Part shown: positions 7,703 to 15,620 of the stretch, one piece after another | Layout: each line of letters begins with the position of its first letter | How positions within the stretch are numbered: the stretch's first letter is position 1 | NCBI GenBank assembly: GCA_031255425.1 | Contig: JAIRSN010000150.1 | Coordinates: 1 to 15,620 of the forward strand | Source of the DNA: Dysgonamonadaceae bacterium | Lineage (GTDB): Bacteria; Bacteroidota; Bacteroidia; Bacteroidales; Azobacteroidaceae | DNA length: 15,620 bases | Direction: 5' to 3' | Notes under the pieces: model-generated | The model's database searches: none | Told to the model about the DNA's origin: nothing | The model's input: the letters and a program-made list of their open reading frames with translations, nothing else | Position numbers and translations under genes: made by a program

Positions 7703-9498
7703 GAATGGAGTGTTTGATGGATTCTGTTCAATTCGGCAACCGGGATTTTAATGATTTCCCGGTCGTAAGTGATCAGGCCGTTGGTTTCGGTTTCCACGTC
7801 GGTTATTTGCGTATAGACCGCCGCCGAAAGCCCGGAGTCAATCAACACCTTCAACTGGTTCACAAACTGAGCGTAACGACCCGCCAATTCTTTTTCGTCT
7901 TTGAGGCGTTGATAGCCCCAATTGTTTTTGTCCTGCCAGGTATGACCTTCGACCGGCAGTCCCAAGCCGCCGAATTCGCCCAAAACAATCGCCCGTTCCT
8001 TTCCGAACAAATCGGGTCGCGGCATAGCGGGTTCGGGATAATTGTGCAAATCAATGATCGAGCCCACATCGAAGAAATTACCGCCACTCGCCGGGTTTAC
8101 AAGGCGCGAAGGATCTTTCGACTGCGTCCAACGGACGATTTCGACCGTCTTAAATTGCCCCCAGCTTTCGTTGAACGGCGTCCAGACAACGATACAGGGA
8201 AAATGGTGGAGCGCCTCCATAATCGCCTTCCACTCTTTGCGGAAGATTGCCTCCGACTCGCCGGAACGGGTTTGATCGCCGCCCTTCTCCACGCCGAGCA
8301 GTCCCGGTTGGGAAATCCAATGATTGCCCCGGTTGTCGCCGCCCGGCATATCTTGCCAGACAAGCATTCCCAAGCGGTCGCAATGATAATACCAGCGGGC
8401 GGGTTCTACTTTCGCATGTTTGCGAATCATATTAAATCCCATTGCCTTGCTTTGTTCAATGTCGAAGCGCAAGGCTTCGTCGGTCGGTGCGGTCATCAAG
8501 CCGTCAGGCCAATAACCCTGGTCGAGCGGTCCGTACTGGAACACAAATTCATTGTTGAGCAACAGGCGCTGAATGCCTTTCCCGTCGGGCGAGACCGCTA
8601 TTTTCCGCAGGGCGGAATAGCTTTTTATTTCGTCGACGGTTTTGCCTTTTCGTTCGATGCGAATCCTCAAATCGTATAAAAAGGGATTACCGGGCGACCA
8701 TAAACGGGGATGCGCTATCTTCAAAATCGCTTCGCCTGCTGTCGCTTCCGCCACTTTTGCCGTTCCGTCGAAAACCTCGATGCGAACCGTATCGCTGTCT
8801 TTCAGTCCGGCGGTTTCAACGCTTATTTTCAACTGCTGTGCGTCGACATCGGGCGTTTGCTTGAATGAAACGATGTGCGTTTCGGGGACGATTTCCATCC
8901 AAACGGTTTGCCAAATGCCTGTGGCGGCTGTGTACCAAATGCCGTTGGGATGCTGTGTTTGTTTCCCGCGCGGTTGCGGACCCTGATTCGAAGGATCCCA
9001 TACTTTTACGATCAATTCCTGTTCTTTCCCCTTGATAAAAGGCGTAATATCGAAAGAAAAAGGGTCAAAACCGCCCTCGTGCCTGCCGAGTAGCCTGCCG
9101 TTGAGGAACACGTCCGCCCGCCAGTCCACTCCGCCGAAATGCAGCAGGATTTTTTTGCCCTTCGCAGAACCCGGAACCGGGAAACGGCGCTTGTACCACA
9201 AGTGATGGTCTTTTCCCACCGGTTTTCCAACGCCGGAAAGGGCAGATTCTACGGCAAACGGTACCCGGATTTGCCCGTCGTCGATAGCCGGATGCGTTTC
9301 CTCCACCCGCCGGATGGCATACTCCCATAAACCATTGAGATTCACCCACTCCGAACTTCGCTCCATCTGGGGACGGGGATATTCCGGCAAAGGAGACAAT
9401 GCCTCTGCCTGGTTCGTCCAGGGCGTAACAAGTGTTTGTGATTGAACCATAAAAGTAAAAGCAAGCAAGCAGGTAATAAATAGCGGCTGTTTCATCAT
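7690..9498 (-). CDS. Glycoside hydrolase family 2 enzyme, exported
   Basis: This is a retaining GH2 glycosidase; beta-galactosidase-, beta-glucuronidase- and beta-mannosidase-type activities are all possible. I start it at the ATG at 9498 ([21 protein letters not shown]), which gives a clean signal peptide and 602 residues. The open frame extends further upstream to 9591, but those residues overlap the preceding small gene and look unnatural ([10 protein letters not shown]). Domain order is jelly-roll sugar-binding domain (GLWEYAIRR through [27 protein letters not shown]), Ig-like domain (about 205-300), then TIM barrel from about 315 ([31 protein letters not shown]). The acid/base is predicted as Glu444 in PFNESWGQ and the nucleophile as Glu508 in VLGEFGG. 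It is a compact three-domain GH2 with no extra C-terminal module. The start lies one base after the stop of the small upstream gene (TGA A ATG). Confidence 0.93.
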   Translation of the reverse strand: MMKQPLFITCLLAFTFMVQSQTLVTPWTNQAEALSPLPEYPRPQMERSSEWVNLNGLWEYAIRRVEETHPAIDDGQIRVPFAVESALSGVGKPVGKDHHLWYKRRFPVPGSAKGKKILLHFGGVDWRADVFLNGRLLGRHEGGFDPFSFDITPFIKGKEQELIVKVWDPSNQGPQPRGKQTQHPNGIWYTAATGIWQTVWMEIVPETHIVSFKQTPDVDAQQLKISVETAGLKDSDTVRIEVFDGTAKVAEATAGEAILKIAHPRLWSPGNPFLYDLRIRIERKGKTVDEIKSYSALRKIAVSPDGKGIQRLLLNNEFVFQYGPLDQGYWPDGLMTAPTDEALRFDIEQSKAMGFNMIRKHAKVEPARWYYHCDRLGMLVWQDMPGGDNRGNHWISQPGLLGVEKGGDQTRSGESEAIFRKEWKAIMEALHHFPCIVVWTPFNESWGQFKTVEIVRWTQSKDPSRLVNPASGGNFFDVGSIIDLHNYPEPAMPRPDLFGKERAIVLGEFGGLGLPVEGHTWQDKNNWGYQRLKDEKELAGRYAQFVNQLKVLIDSGLSAAVYTQITDVETETNGLITYDREIIKIPVAELNRIHQTLHSCEK

Positions 9499-9499
9499 T

Positions 9500-9802
9500 T
9501 CAAAATCCATTGGGTGTCTGTATCCTTTTTCTTTTCTCATGCAAAACGATTCCGTAGCCACCCGCCAACAAAACCAACACCAGGACGCCATTGCCGAGCG
9601 GAGCGAACCTCGGATCGTTTTTTGTTTCGGGGACTTCCCCGTCTCCGCGGGAAGAACGCAACCCGCCGGAGTGGTCGCCGTCGCCGGACGATTGCAACCA
9701 TTTCTCCGTTCGTTCTCTTAACAACATGCGTTCCTGTCCCCTGATTGCCAGACCATTTATAATCAATATAAAGGCCGTCAGAATTACTGTTTTCACATTC
9801 AT
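9500..9802 (-). CDS. Small exported protein with a sorting-tag-like C-terminus
   Basis: I do not recognise a named family for this 100-residue protein. It has a hydrophobic N-terminus ([22 protein letters not shown], signal-like, with cleavage near 20), a charged stretch ([13 protein letters not shown]), and a Gly/Ser/Asp-rich linker (residues about 38-65). It ends with APLGNG (67-72), a hydrophobic run [15 protein letters not shown] (73-87), and a basic tail HEKRKR (88-93). This motif, hydrophobic helix and basic tail layout is the general design of LPXTG- and PEP-CTERM-type sorting signals, and also of a plain single-pass anchor. It starts five bases after the stop of the second beta-helix gene and stops one base before GH2, so it is fully embedded in the operon. 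That position and the export-type ends support it being real. A function for it would be a guess. Confidence 0.75.
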   Translation of the reverse strand: MNVKTVILTAFILIINGLAIRGQERMLLRERTEKWLQSSGDGDHSGGLRSSRGDGEVPETKNDPRFAPLGNGVLVLVLLAGGYGIVLHEKRKRIQTPNGF

Positions 9803-9807
9803 ATCTA

Positions 9808-12579
9808 TTAATAAATTTGTTTCGTTATACTTGAAATTCCTGCACTGTCAATTGATTTCACCAAGTAGATTTTGCCGCGTTGCGGTTGCCTTGTTTCGAT
9901 GCCTTGCAAGTTGTAATACTTTGTTGCGATGAGTTTTCCTGCTTTTTCCACTCCCTGCACGCCGGTGGGCGGATTGGATTCGGGATGAACGGCAATAGAC
10001 CGCAGGACGTTTTCTTCCGCGATGCCGGTTATCCCGATAAAGGCTTCGAAAGGCGCCACGGCGGTGGTTGTCCGGGCGAATTGATTGCTGCTGTTTAAGG
10101 TGTAATAATAGAAATCCGCTTCGGAGGCGGTGGGCGATCCGCTTTTGACCGACGGATTGGCAAGCAAGGTATACCCGGATATGGCATTGATGCCTGTATC
10201 GTTTGTTAAAGTGGGATTGAAATCCGAGACAAAGGTGATTTCCCTGCCCTCAAAAGCCGAAGGAAATTGAATGATATACCCTTTGCCTGCTTCCAATCCT
10301 GTTCCGTTGTAAAACGCAAACGAGTAATCATCACCGGCGTTCTCGAATGTTTTGACAAAGAAGTCGCCGGTGCCCGGATTGCCGGCATCTCCGTTATAAA
10401 TAACTAATACGGGACCTTCGCCGTCATCGGCAGGCTTGCCGTATTCGAAATCTTCGCAATAAAACCCAACCACGTCAAAGGGGAATCCCATCGCGTACCA
10501 TTTGCCGGATTCGACGGTCTTTTTGAATTTCACGCCGTAGTAAATGTTTTCGTCGCCGTCCGCTACGGTAAATTCGTCGCCGTCGCCGAAAACCAGATCG
10601 CCGTAACTGCCGGCTTTATATTCCGTGCTTGTTCCTTCCTTATCGGCAATCACATAGCCGGACAGGGCGTATTCTACGGCGCCTGCATCTACTACGCCCC
10701 GGGCGATGTTCTTGCGGGGGACGCCGGTTTGGTCGGATTGTAATTTTTCTGCGAGGAGCAAGGAGGCGTCGCCGAGATTCGTTGCGTAATGCGTATCGTC
10801 TGGAGTCGCAGACGTTAAACGATACCCTTTTACATCATTATCGTATGATGCGTCCAAGCCTGAAACCTTACCTGTGTTTTGTGCATATATACCGCCTGAA
10901 TTACCATTTGTAACAGAAACAATAGCGGAAGCAGCATCTATTGTGGCAAACGAGCCTAAACCAGTAGAGTTATTGGCAAATACCATCTGTTTGATGATTG
11001 AATTTTTTATGTCTAATGAACCGGGGGCGAGTGGATACAAGGTTGGTTGTCGAATCATTATATCGCCTCTGTGATTAGCTTCTTCCTGACAGTTGTTTTC
11101 AAAAATACTGTTATAGATTTTTATATCCGCCATAATACCGCCCACGCTCGTTCCGTCCTCTCCCGGTATCGTGGTATTTCCCCATAAAGCGATAGCTGCA
11201 TTTCCGACGCCACTTCCTGTATTATCTTTCATTGTTACATTGACTAATTTAAATTCAGAGCCAATTGCTTCACTTGCTATATGCAATACCGCTCCTGTGT
11301 TGTTGCCACTGGTGGCATTATTGGTAAAAGTAGAATTTACCACCGTCAAATCAGTTTCAGTTGCATTGTTCTCATAAATTGCGCCACTATTTTGCGCTGA
11401 ATTGTCTTTGAAAACAGTATTCGCTATCGTCCAATTTCCTGCATTATGATAAATGGCGCCGCCAGTTGTTGCCGAACTGTTTTGGATCACGGAATTAGTT
11501 ATAGCCAGGTTCCCACCGGCAGCGTAATAAACAGCACCGCCATTGGATTTGGCTTTATTATTTCGGATGATACAATTATCAATGGTCGTCCCGGTTGAAT
11601 TAGCAATATACAAAGCGCCGCCATTACTGTTTATGGATGATAAATCATGGTTTTCTATTATGCTTGATTGAATAGACAAGATAGATTTTCCACTTTGATA
11701 AATGGCGCCGCCACTGTAACCATTTGTTGTTACAGAATTATTATAAAAGTGACAGTCCTTCAGGGTAGCCGTGGCTCTAACGGTAGCTCCTGCATTTTCG
11801 TTCAATATTAAAACGCCACCGCTTCCCTGGCTTACACTGTTGTTGTAAACTTCGCAGTTGTCCATCTTTAGTGTCCCTTTTTCCTGAAAGATAAAACCGC
11901 CGCCGGCATTGGATGTCGAAGCGTTGTGGTGAATACGGCTATTCGTAATGGTTACATTTGTGTTATCATGCACAATAGCCATTACGCTTCTGTTTCCCGC
12001 TGTGTTATCGGAAAATTCGCAGTCATCAAATAGAACACTTTGAATAAGATGAATATGTATAACGCCGGCATTGTTTGTGCCGTTATTGTAGGCGAAATGG
12101 CATCTTTCAAACGAAAAAGTTCCGCCTGAATTGATCATATTCGCAACCGCGTATTGCCCTTTCCCCTTTTTAAAGGTCAAATCTTTAAAGGCAATATTAC
12201 TTCCCTGATTACTCTGTAAAGAAATCATCCCTGCCACATCATTTCCGTCAAAACCGGAAGAAACAGAGTCGACTCCGGCAACAGTGAAGAATTTTCTGCT
12301 TCCGCCCAATGCAACATTTATAATATTCGCATCAGGATTAATTTCCGCAGAAATATCAATAAACCCGTCCACGTGGATCGTATTGTCCGCCGGGGTTCCG
12401 GTATTGGCGGCGGGTATCAGGCTGTATGCCTTTGCTAATGTTGCGACGGCTGTTTCTGCCGTCAATCCGTCGTTTCCGTCACTTCCTCCGGCAGAAAGAT
12501 AAACATCCGTTGCCAAAGAAGATATTGCCATAGAAAGCAATAATGCGATGCCTGTTAATTTTTGTATCATACGTTTCAT
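9808..12579 (-). CDS. Secreted right-handed parallel beta-helix protein, probable T9SS cargo
   Basis: The 923 residues start with a signal peptide (1-23, ending SLA). The N-cap motif DVYLSAGGSDGNDGLTAETA (25-44) resembles that of many parallel beta-helix proteins. A long helix follows (about 60-635) with coils built on repeats such as NSVIQNSSATTGGAIY and NCIIRNNKAKSNGGAVYY; the Asn ladders and GGA-I/V-Y turns are typical. DAGAVEY (631-637) closes the helix. Residues 645-870 form a separate beta-rich module (WYAMGFPFDVVGF, GKGYIIQFP, YTLLANPSV). The C-terminus (887-923, YYNLQGIE through QGKIYL-like RGKIYLVK) resembles a T9SS sorting domain, though it is less canonical than that of its neighbour. 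No catalytic motif is evident; the role could be polysaccharide binding, lyase-like activity or adhesion. It is a tandem paralogue of the upstream gene, eight bases away, and is strikingly AT-rich in the helix region. Confidence 0.88.
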   Translation of the reverse strand: MKRMIQKLTGIALLLSMAISSLATDVYLSAGGSDGNDGLTAETAVATLAKAYSLIPAANTGTPADNTIHVDGFIDISAEINPDANIINVALGGSRKFFTVAGVDSVSSGFDGNDVAGMISLQSNQGSNIAFKDLTFKKGKGQYAVANMINSGGTFSFERCHFAYNNGTNNAGVIHIHLIQSVLFDDCEFSDNTAGNRSVMAIVHDNTNVTITNSRIHHNASTSNAGGGFIFQEKGTLKMDNCEVYNNSVSQGSGGVLILNENAGATVRATATLKDCHFYNNSVTTNGYSGGAIYQSGKSILSIQSSIIENHDLSSINSNGGALYIANSTGTTIDNCIIRNNKAKSNGGAVYYAAGGNLAITNSVIQNSSATTGGAIYHNAGNWTIANTVFKDNSAQNSGAIYENNATETDLTVVNSTFTNNATSGNNTGAVLHIASEAIGSEFKLVNVTMKDNTGSGVGNAAIALWGNTTIPGEDGTSVGGIMADIKIYNSIFENNCQEEANHRGDIMIRQPTLYPLAPGSLDIKNSIIKQMVFANNSTGLGSFATIDAASAIVSVTNGNSGGIYAQNTGKVSGLDASYDNDVKGYRLTSATPDDTHYATNLGDASLLLAEKLQSDQTGVPRKNIARGVVDAGAVEYALSGYVIADKEGTSTEYKAGSYGDLVFGDGDEFTVADGDENIYYGVKFKKTVESGKWYAMGFPFDVVGFYCEDFEYGKPADDGEGPVLVIYNGDAGNPGTGDFFVKTFENAGDDYSFAFYNGTGLEAGKGYIIQFPSAFEGREITFVSDFNPTLTNDTGINAISGYTLLANPSVKSGSPTASEADFYYYTLNSSNQFARTTTAVAPFEAFIGITGIAEENVLRSIAVHPESNPPTGVQGVEKAGKLIATKYYNLQGIETRQPQRGKIYLVKSIDSAGISSITKQIY

Positions 12580-12587
12580 GATAAATT

Positions 12588-15329
12588 TTATTTAATGATT
12601 ATTTTTTGTGTTTTAGAATCTTGATATAATTGCGTTTTTAGAATATAAATGCCTTTCGGCAGATTTAATTCGTTGATTTGGATACGATTGTTTGAAAATA
12701 GAATGTGCTTCCCATACAAATCATACAATTCTGTGCGGAGGATTTTTTGTTCGTTTTCGTCCGGGATAGAATGAATTGCGCTTGGCTTATTATTCATATT
12801 CGGCACTTCAAACTGATCTACGCCCGCAGGAATTTTATAATTGAACGCCAGCCCGAAATTATAGAGCGGATAAGGCTGATTGTAGATTATATTACCGTTT
12901 TCGTCCATCGGTTCGCGAGTAACCGGGCGAAGCGATTCAATCCGTTCACCTGCCTTCTCTACGCGCGGATAGATAAAATTGCCGTTTTGATCTTTCTCAT
13001 CGCCATCCACATAGTTAAAGAATGCTTGAAAATCGTCGCTGTCGCGTAAATTACCGGTTCCGTTGATGGTGTTTTTTTCCCCGTAAAGCACCTCTACATT
13101 TCCGTTCAAAACGTTGGTGCAAGTAAGTTCAACTGCATTTCCTGCAATTTGAACATCGGAAATGGTTTGTTTGGCATTGTTCAGGTAAATGGAAAATCCG
13201 TAGTTCGTCTGTTTTTCCAAAATCTGCGTATCAAAAACCAATGGGGGTTGGGGGACATGGTATTCAATGCGGATTTTTTTCGGGTCTTGTGCATCGCGAT
13301 ACAATGCTTCAGGCTGTAAGGGCTTGAATGTTTCGCCCAATATGCGGGTTTTATAATACGCTTTAGCCATGTATTCTCCATACCAGCGACTCCCGTTGGA
13401 ACATAAATGATTGTTGCTGTAACTTAACTGGTAAACCGGTCCCACACAGATTACGTCGTCATATTCATTGGAGGCTTCGAGTTGAGCCATCCCGATGAGC
13501 AGTTCGCGATTACCGTTTGTCCACCCGCCACCGGTCTGGTAAGTGAAAAACACCGGTTTTTCCATTTGATTATATAGTTCTTGAATATCGGCCTGCATAT
13601 CGTTTTTCAATTGAATTAAAGCGGCTTTGTATTCATCTTTCGGCAGTTTGGTGGAATTGTAATCATTTTCCCCTTGCATCCAGTAGATTGCAGGGCAGGA
13701 GATTGTACTTCCCGTTTTTGCTGTAATCTTTTTCGCTTGTTTTATGGTTGTGAGGAAATCGTTTTCATACAGGCGGCGTTCACTGCCTTTGGAAAGGTTG
13801 GCAATGGGTTGCGCACCGGTACCGCAAGAAGTAGCGATGAAACGGTTGTCCGTTTCGGGCGAATCCTGGTTTTGGCGTAAGCGCAAGTGATTAACCGTTG
13901 CAATCAGCGGATTTTCACAGGTGAGCGGGTAAGAAATCTGACGGGAGGCGACCAAAGGGTTCAGTTCATTCAGGCCGGTATTTCCGTAATTGATCCACAT
14001 TTGTTTGCCGATCATATAATTACCCGGTACGTTTCCGGTCGAAACCGGATAAAAGGACTCCTGTCCAACAGAAAGACTTTGCCCGTAAATAATAAAATGC
14101 TGATAATCGTGCGGATCCGGATTCTCAATGACTAATCCCGCCGGAATTTCCACCGCTCCTGCAGCACATTTTCCGTCTTTAAACTCGCGTACATTGCCCA
14201 ATTGGTCGGTATTGATGCCGAGGTTTTGCAAGTATTGTGCGTCCCCTTTTTTCAATCCGCTGGAATCGAAATCCAATGGAACGCTATTTTGAGAAGCGAT
14301 ATAACCGGCACTTGGTGTAGCCAGTCCTGCCGCTTTGCTTCCCGAGTAACGGATTGTATTGTTGTAATTTGCCTTATCGGTGTAAGTTCCGCCAACGAAC
14401 AGGCCGATATATGAATTCCGGATCGTAAAATGGCTGTCGTCGTAAGAAGTATTGCAGGCTAAATCACCATACGCGCCGTTTCGCGCCTGATTATCTTCAA
14501 AAATACAGTTGTAAATGTATTTTGAACTATTGGAGGCTTCGCGGAAGTTGAACCCCGGTCCAAAACCGCCGTTATCGCCCGCTGTGTTTTCGATGACAGT
14601 TGAATTGATAACAGTAAATGAACTTTCGGGCTGCGATCCCGAAACAAACATTGCACCTCCGTAGGATTTGGATGTATTTCGATAAAATGTTGAATTGATG
14701 ATCGATAATATGATTTTCTTGCCGGCGCCGTTATCATCCGAGAAAATGCCTCCACCCTGGCTGCCGGTCGATTCGTTGAAGGCAATCAATGAGTTCAAAA
14801 TCGTAACTGCCGGGGCGGAAACCGTAGAACTGTAGACAGCAATTCCGCCGCCTTGTTTAGTTGCCCGGTTGTTTCGGATAATACAATTCAGGAACGTAAA
14901 TTTGCCGGAATTGGAAATACGGATAGCGCCCCCTTCCGATGATGTGTAGCCGTTGCAAAATGTCAGGTTTTTCAATATCGTTTCGCCCGGAGCATTTTGA
15001 AAATGAAGAATTCGCGAAACGTTTCCGCCGTCGAAACCCGAAAGAATTTCCGTATCTCCTTCGAGGGTAAAATGGATGCTTCTGTTGATCAAAACTTCAC
15101 CCGGAACGCTAATGATGCCCGAAACATGGATAACGTGTCCCGCATTACTGTCGGCGGAAATCAGGTTATACGCTGCCTGCAAAGTGGCGACGGCTGTTTC
15201 TGCCGTCAATCCGTCGTTGTCGTCACTTCCTCCGGACGCCAGGTACACGTCGAGCGCCGGTGCCGTAACTACGGTTGAAATCATTATCGAAACGATAAGT
15301 GAAATTTTCTTGTGAAGATTTGTTTTCAT
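12588..15329 (-). CDS. Beta-helix / SGNH-type carbohydrate esterase fusion with T9SS sorting domain
   Basis: The 913 residues have a signal peptide (1-25) and the beta-helix cap DVYLASGGSDDNDGLTAETA (27-46). A right-handed beta-helix follows (about 65-395, with SEGGAIRISN, KQGGGIAVY and SYGGAMFVS turns), closed by CAAGAVEI. Residues 410-660 look like a SASA/CE6-type SGNH acetylesterase. Block I is YGQSLSVG with nucleophile Ser418, a central block is YWMQGENDYN (549-558), and the terminal block is SNNHLCSNGSRWYGEYMAK with His641. The usual Asp three residues before that His is Ser638 here. A beta-rich linker (670-850) precedes a clear T9SS type A sorting domain (about 865-913, ELYDLYGK through LPKGIYILKTQ and KIIIK). 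The expected role is removing acyl groups from a surface-bound glycan. It is the first gene of the leftward operon, and a promoter box lies just upstream. Confidence 0.92.
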   Translation of the reverse strand: MKTNLHKKISLIVSIMISTVVTAPALDVYLASGGSDDNDGLTAETAVATLQAAYNLISADSNAGHVIHVSGIISVPGEVLINRSIHFTLEGDTEILSGFDGGNVSRILHFQNAPGETILKNLTFCNGYTSSEGGAIRISNSGKFTFLNCIIRNNRATKQGGGIAVYSSTVSAPAVTILNSLIAFNESTGSQGGGIFSDDNGAGKKIILSIINSTFYRNTSKSYGGAMFVSGSQPESSFTVINSTVIENTAGDNGGFGPGFNFREASNSSKYIYNCIFEDNQARNGAYGDLACNTSYDDSHFTIRNSYIGLFVGGTYTDKANYNNTIRYSGSKAAGLATPSAGYIASQNSVPLDFDSSGLKKGDAQYLQNLGINTDQLGNVREFKDGKCAAGAVEIPAGLVIENPDPHDYQHFIIYGQSLSVGQESFYPVSTGNVPGNYMIGKQMWINYGNTGLNELNPLVASRQISYPLTCENPLIATVNHLRLRQNQDSPETDNRFIATSCGTGAQPIANLSKGSERRLYENDFLTTIKQAKKITAKTGSTISCPAIYWMQGENDYNSTKLPKDEYKAALIQLKNDMQADIQELYNQMEKPVFFTYQTGGGWTNGNRELLIGMAQLEASNEYDDVICVGPVYQLSYSNNHLCSNGSRWYGEYMAKAYYKTRILGETFKPLQPEALYRDAQDPKKIRIEYHVPQPPLVFDTQILEKQTNYGFSIYLNNAKQTISDVQIAGNAVELTCTNVLNGNVEVLYGEKNTINGTGNLRDSDDFQAFFNYVDGDEKDQNGNFIYPRVEKAGERIESLRPVTREPMDENGNIIYNQPYPLYNFGLAFNYKIPAGVDQFEVPNMNNKPSAIHSIPDENEQKILRTELYDLYGKHILFSNNRIQINELNLPKGIYILKTQLYQDSKTQKIIIK

Positions 15330-15357
15330 AAACAGTTATTCTAATTTGTTATTTGCG

Positions 15358-15365
15358 CAAATGTA
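15358..15365 (-). promoter_or_regulatory. Bacteroides-type -7 promoter box for the leftward operon
   Basis: On the minus strand TACATTTG fits TAnnTTTG exactly. It lies 28 bases upstream of the ATG at 15329, leaving a short leader of roughly 20-25 bases. No exact -33 TTTG is seen at the usual distance; CCTG is the nearest candidate. The region between is AT-rich. Confidence 0.6.
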
Positions 15366-15429
15366 AATCGGGGGATATTACATTTCAGGACTTTTTCTTA
15401 TTATTTTCTTATTAATTTTTTATTACTTA

Positions 15430-15501
15430 GGCGGCTCAGCCGCTTTTATATTTTGGGGAGGCACGACATATCGGCTTGGCTGCGGAGGGACGCAGTCCCC
15501 C
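15430..15501 (+). repeat. Short dispersed repeat, copy B
   Basis: This is the counterpart of the element at 6062-6142, in opposite orientation. It runs ggcggc, hairpin, gcttttatatttt (exact 13-base match), a diverged linker, gcttggctgcg (exact 11-base match), then gggac-gca-gtccc. Copies A and B therefore bracket the whole leftward cluster and face outward. Confidence 0.75.
15431..15454 (+). terminator. Terminator-like hairpin within repeat copy B
   Basis: The stem gcggc / gccgc with loop tca (15431-15443) is followed by ttttatatttt. As a terminator it would stop rightward transcription leaving this region. No rightward gene ends nearby in the window, so it probably travels with the repeat rather than serving a local gene. 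Confidence 0.45.
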
Positions 15502-15620
15502 AAACCTCATTTCTACCTAATTTTATAAACAAAACAACCTCAGTAGCAACGCAGATATAATATTACAACTTACCTCATTACCTCATTAGGTGGCGTGTCT
15601 GTTCCTGATTTAGGTTGACT

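Larger units (their letters stand above)
15330..15620. other. Upstream region of the leftward operon and window end, no gene
   Basis: No credible open frame is present. It holds the promoter box, a long T-rich stretch (about 15390-15424), the outward-facing repeat copy B, and the 8-base motif acctcatt three times (15504-15511, 15572-15579, 15580-15587), two of them back to back. The last 30 bases show nothing I recognise. Confidence 0.6.

Noticed and set aside
9499..9591. Longer N-terminus for the GH2 enzyme
   Set aside because: The extra residues overlap the small exported protein and precede a clean signal peptide beginning at 9498, so the shorter start is preferred.

Overview
The window reads as accessory glycan-use DNA from a member of the Bacteroidota, most likely the order Bacteroidales. 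The evidence is a SusC/SusD pair, a type IX secretion (T9SS) C-terminal sorting domain on a secreted protein, a Bacteroides-type -7 promoter box (TAnnTTTG), and the lack of clear Shine-Dalgarno sequences. The species cannot be named from the sequence.

Layout. 1-342: non-coding DNA packed with palindromic repeats, leading into susC. 343-5353: a rightward susC-susD operon for an outer-membrane glycan importer. 5354-6112: a 759-base non-coding gap between converging operons. It holds a candidate terminator, two more copies of the repeat seen upstream of susC, and a regular array of 42-bp units, each carrying a perfect hairpin. 6113-15329: a tight leftward cluster of five genes. In transcription order these are a beta-helix/SGNH-esterase fusion with a T9SS tail, a second beta-helix protein, a 100-residue protein shaped like a sorting-tag substrate, a GH2 glycoside hydrolase, and a predicted five-bladed beta-propeller glycosidase. 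Gaps or overlaps are 8, 5, 1 and -13 nt, so this is almost certainly one operon. A promoter box lies just before its first gene. 15330-15620: promoter, repeats, and no gene.

How the genes fit together (inference). SusCD would bind and import oligosaccharides. The GH2, the beta-propeller protein and the esterase/beta-helix proteins would trim and deacylate a branched, acylated glycan at the cell surface or in the periplasm. The two operons converge rather than forming one classic polysaccharide utilization locus, and no regulator gene is in the window. Base composition differs sharply: a sampled 60-base line of susD (4861-4920) has 38 G/C, while one in the second beta-helix gene (11641-11700) has 16, which suggests different histories.

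The most interesting features are four. (i) The small protein's C-terminal PLGNG / hydrophobic / KRKR layout. (ii) The 42-bp hairpin array. (iii) Two families of short repeats, each bracketing one operon in outward-facing inverted orientation; one copy supplies the last residues, stop codon and a terminator-like hairpin of the propeller gene. (iv) A near-exact, in-frame 27-bp triplication close to the SusC C-terminus.
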